Source: Sulfurovum sp.
Lineage (GTDB): Bacteria > Campylobacterota > Campylobacteria > Campylobacterales > Sulfurovaceae
Assembly: GCA_021159425.1 (NCBI GenBank)
Contig: JAGGRU010000397.1
Coordinates: forward strand, 1-6,480
Reading direction: 5' to 3'
DNA: 6,480 bases
Positions within the stretch are counted from its first letter, which is position 1; the number at the start of each line of letters is the position of its first letter. Below the pieces are notes generated by a model that was given only the letters and a program-made list of their open reading frames with translations, ran no database searches and was not told where the DNA came from. This document shows, piece after piece, positions 5,681-6,480 of the stretch. The position numbers and the translations under genes were made by a program.

Positions 5681-6480
5681 ATGAAAAAACTTCTTTTTAC
5701 TTTACTACTTTTAACACTTACTGCATATTCCGCATCGCTAAATATTACAGGTACAGTTGTCTCAGACAATCAAAAGATGATCGGTGCACGTTATATGGGA
5801 TATGTTAAACACATTTATTTTAACATTGGCGACTCTGTTAAACGTGAAGATACACTCTTTGAACTTGAATCTGCAGAGTTTGACATTATGAAAAACCAAG
5901 CCGATCTGGCACTGGAACAGGCAGATATCATGATAGATATGTATAGAACCAGACTAGACACCATTAGACGTGAAAAAGCTTTACTTCGTGTGAGAGGTAA
6001 AGACAACTCAATAGACTGGAATAATCTGGACATTACAGCAGATAACGTACAAGCCGGTCTTGCGGCTACACGTTCACTTGTAAAAAATGCTGCGGAAAAA
6101 GTCAAACAGATCGCCACTATCGCCAACTATCTGGAGGTCAAAGCACCCAATGACGGCATCATTGTACAAAAAGGTATCCGTGTAGGTGATTTGATCGTTC
6201 CGGGGATGTTAGCTATGGTTCTAGTCGATCTGGACCATCTTGAAATTGAAGGTCAAATCTCTGAAACAGATCTCTTAAGAGTCGATAAAGGGGATTTTCT
6301 TGATGTTGAGATTCCGTCTATTAAATTCAAGACCAGAGGACGCATAAAATCTGTTGTGCCTTCTGCAAACCCTATGACACACACCTTTACGATCCGTGTC
6401 TCTTTTCACAAAGGGCATAAAAAGATCTTTCCGGGTATGTATGCTAAATTAAAAATAGACTATACCGATTCTCAAGAATA
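5681..6480 (+). CDS. RND-type efflux periplasmic adaptor (membrane fusion protein), reaches window edge
   Basis: This periplasmic adaptor would link an inner-membrane RND-type pump to an outer-membrane channel. The ATG at 5681 has an AAAAAGG ribosome site 8 bases upstream. A signal peptide of about 18 residues (MKKLLFTLLLLTLTAYSA) lacks a lipobox cysteine, so the protein is probably not a lipoprotein. The first lipoyl half is about 32-66 (GYVKHIYFNIGDSVKREDTL), followed by a short helical hairpin (67-148), the second lipoyl half VKAPNDGIIVQKGIRVGDLI (153-172), then a beta-barrel domain with DLDHLEIEGQISETDLLRV (183-201) and the typical IFPGMYAKL (249-257). 266 residues are visible. The window ends on TA, so the next base decides between a stop and continuation; family members of this compact type could end here. 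The pump gene is presumably further right. The substrate is unknown. Confidence 0.88.
   Translation, partial: MKKLLFTLLLLTLTAYSASLNITGTVVSDNQKMIGARYMGYVKHIYFNIGDSVKREDTLFELESAEFDIMKNQADLALEQADIMIDMYRTRLDTIRREKALLRVRGKDNSIDWNNLDITADNVQAGLAATRSLVKNAAEKVKQIATIANYLEVKAPNDGIIVQKGIRVGDLIVPGMLAMVLVDLDHLEIEGQISETDLLRVDKGDFLDVEIPSIKFKTRGRIKSVVPSANPMTHTFTIRVSFHKGHKKIFPGMYAKLKIDYTDSQE

Overview
The window looks like a chromosomal segment of a Campylobacterota (Epsilonproteobacteria) species, most likely a free-living sulfur- or hydrogen-oxidising type such as Sulfurovum or Sulfurimonas. This rests on the AT-rich DNA, strong extended -10 promoters, the style of the protein sequences, and a nuo operon alongside a FadL-like porin and a compact RND adaptor. 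The genus is an inference from memory of these families, not from a database search.

Layout. The left 3.5 kb (1-3531, minus strand) is the start of a respiratory complex I operon in the order nuoA-nuoB-nuoCD-nuoE-nuoF. Each gene overlaps the next by 4 to 11 bases, and nuoF runs off the left edge. A good extended -10 promoter sits just upstream of nuoA. Before it, on the same strand (3579-4034), is a small eight-cysteine protein resembling the 'cysteine-rich small domain' family, with its own extended -10 promoter. A 194-base divergent spacer separates it from a plus-strand FadL/OmpP1-type outer-membrane channel gene (4229-5512), which has an almost perfect sigma70 promoter and a hairpin after its stop. 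After a 168-base spacer holding a small palindrome, a plus-strand RND-type periplasmic adaptor (membrane fusion protein) begins at 5681. It is still open at the right edge, ending on the partial codon TA.

How the genes work together. NuoA is a membrane subunit. NuoB and NuoCD form the quinone-reducing connection module. NuoE and NuoF form the electron-input module. Quinone-site and Fe-S ligands look intact in NuoB, NuoCD and NuoE. NuoF keeps the FMN-binding framework, but several positions that contact NADH in well-studied complex I are changed: Glu to Lys at residue 166, Phe to Ala at 59 and Phe to Gln at 186. The strongest lead in the window is therefore that this complex I probably does not use NADH in the usual way, and may take electrons from another donor such as ferredoxin, flavodoxin or NADPH. 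The plus-strand genes form separate envelope transcription units: a hydrophobic-compound channel, and an adaptor presumably followed by an RND pump outside the window. No RNA genes, CRISPR arrays, insertion sequences or other mobile elements were seen.
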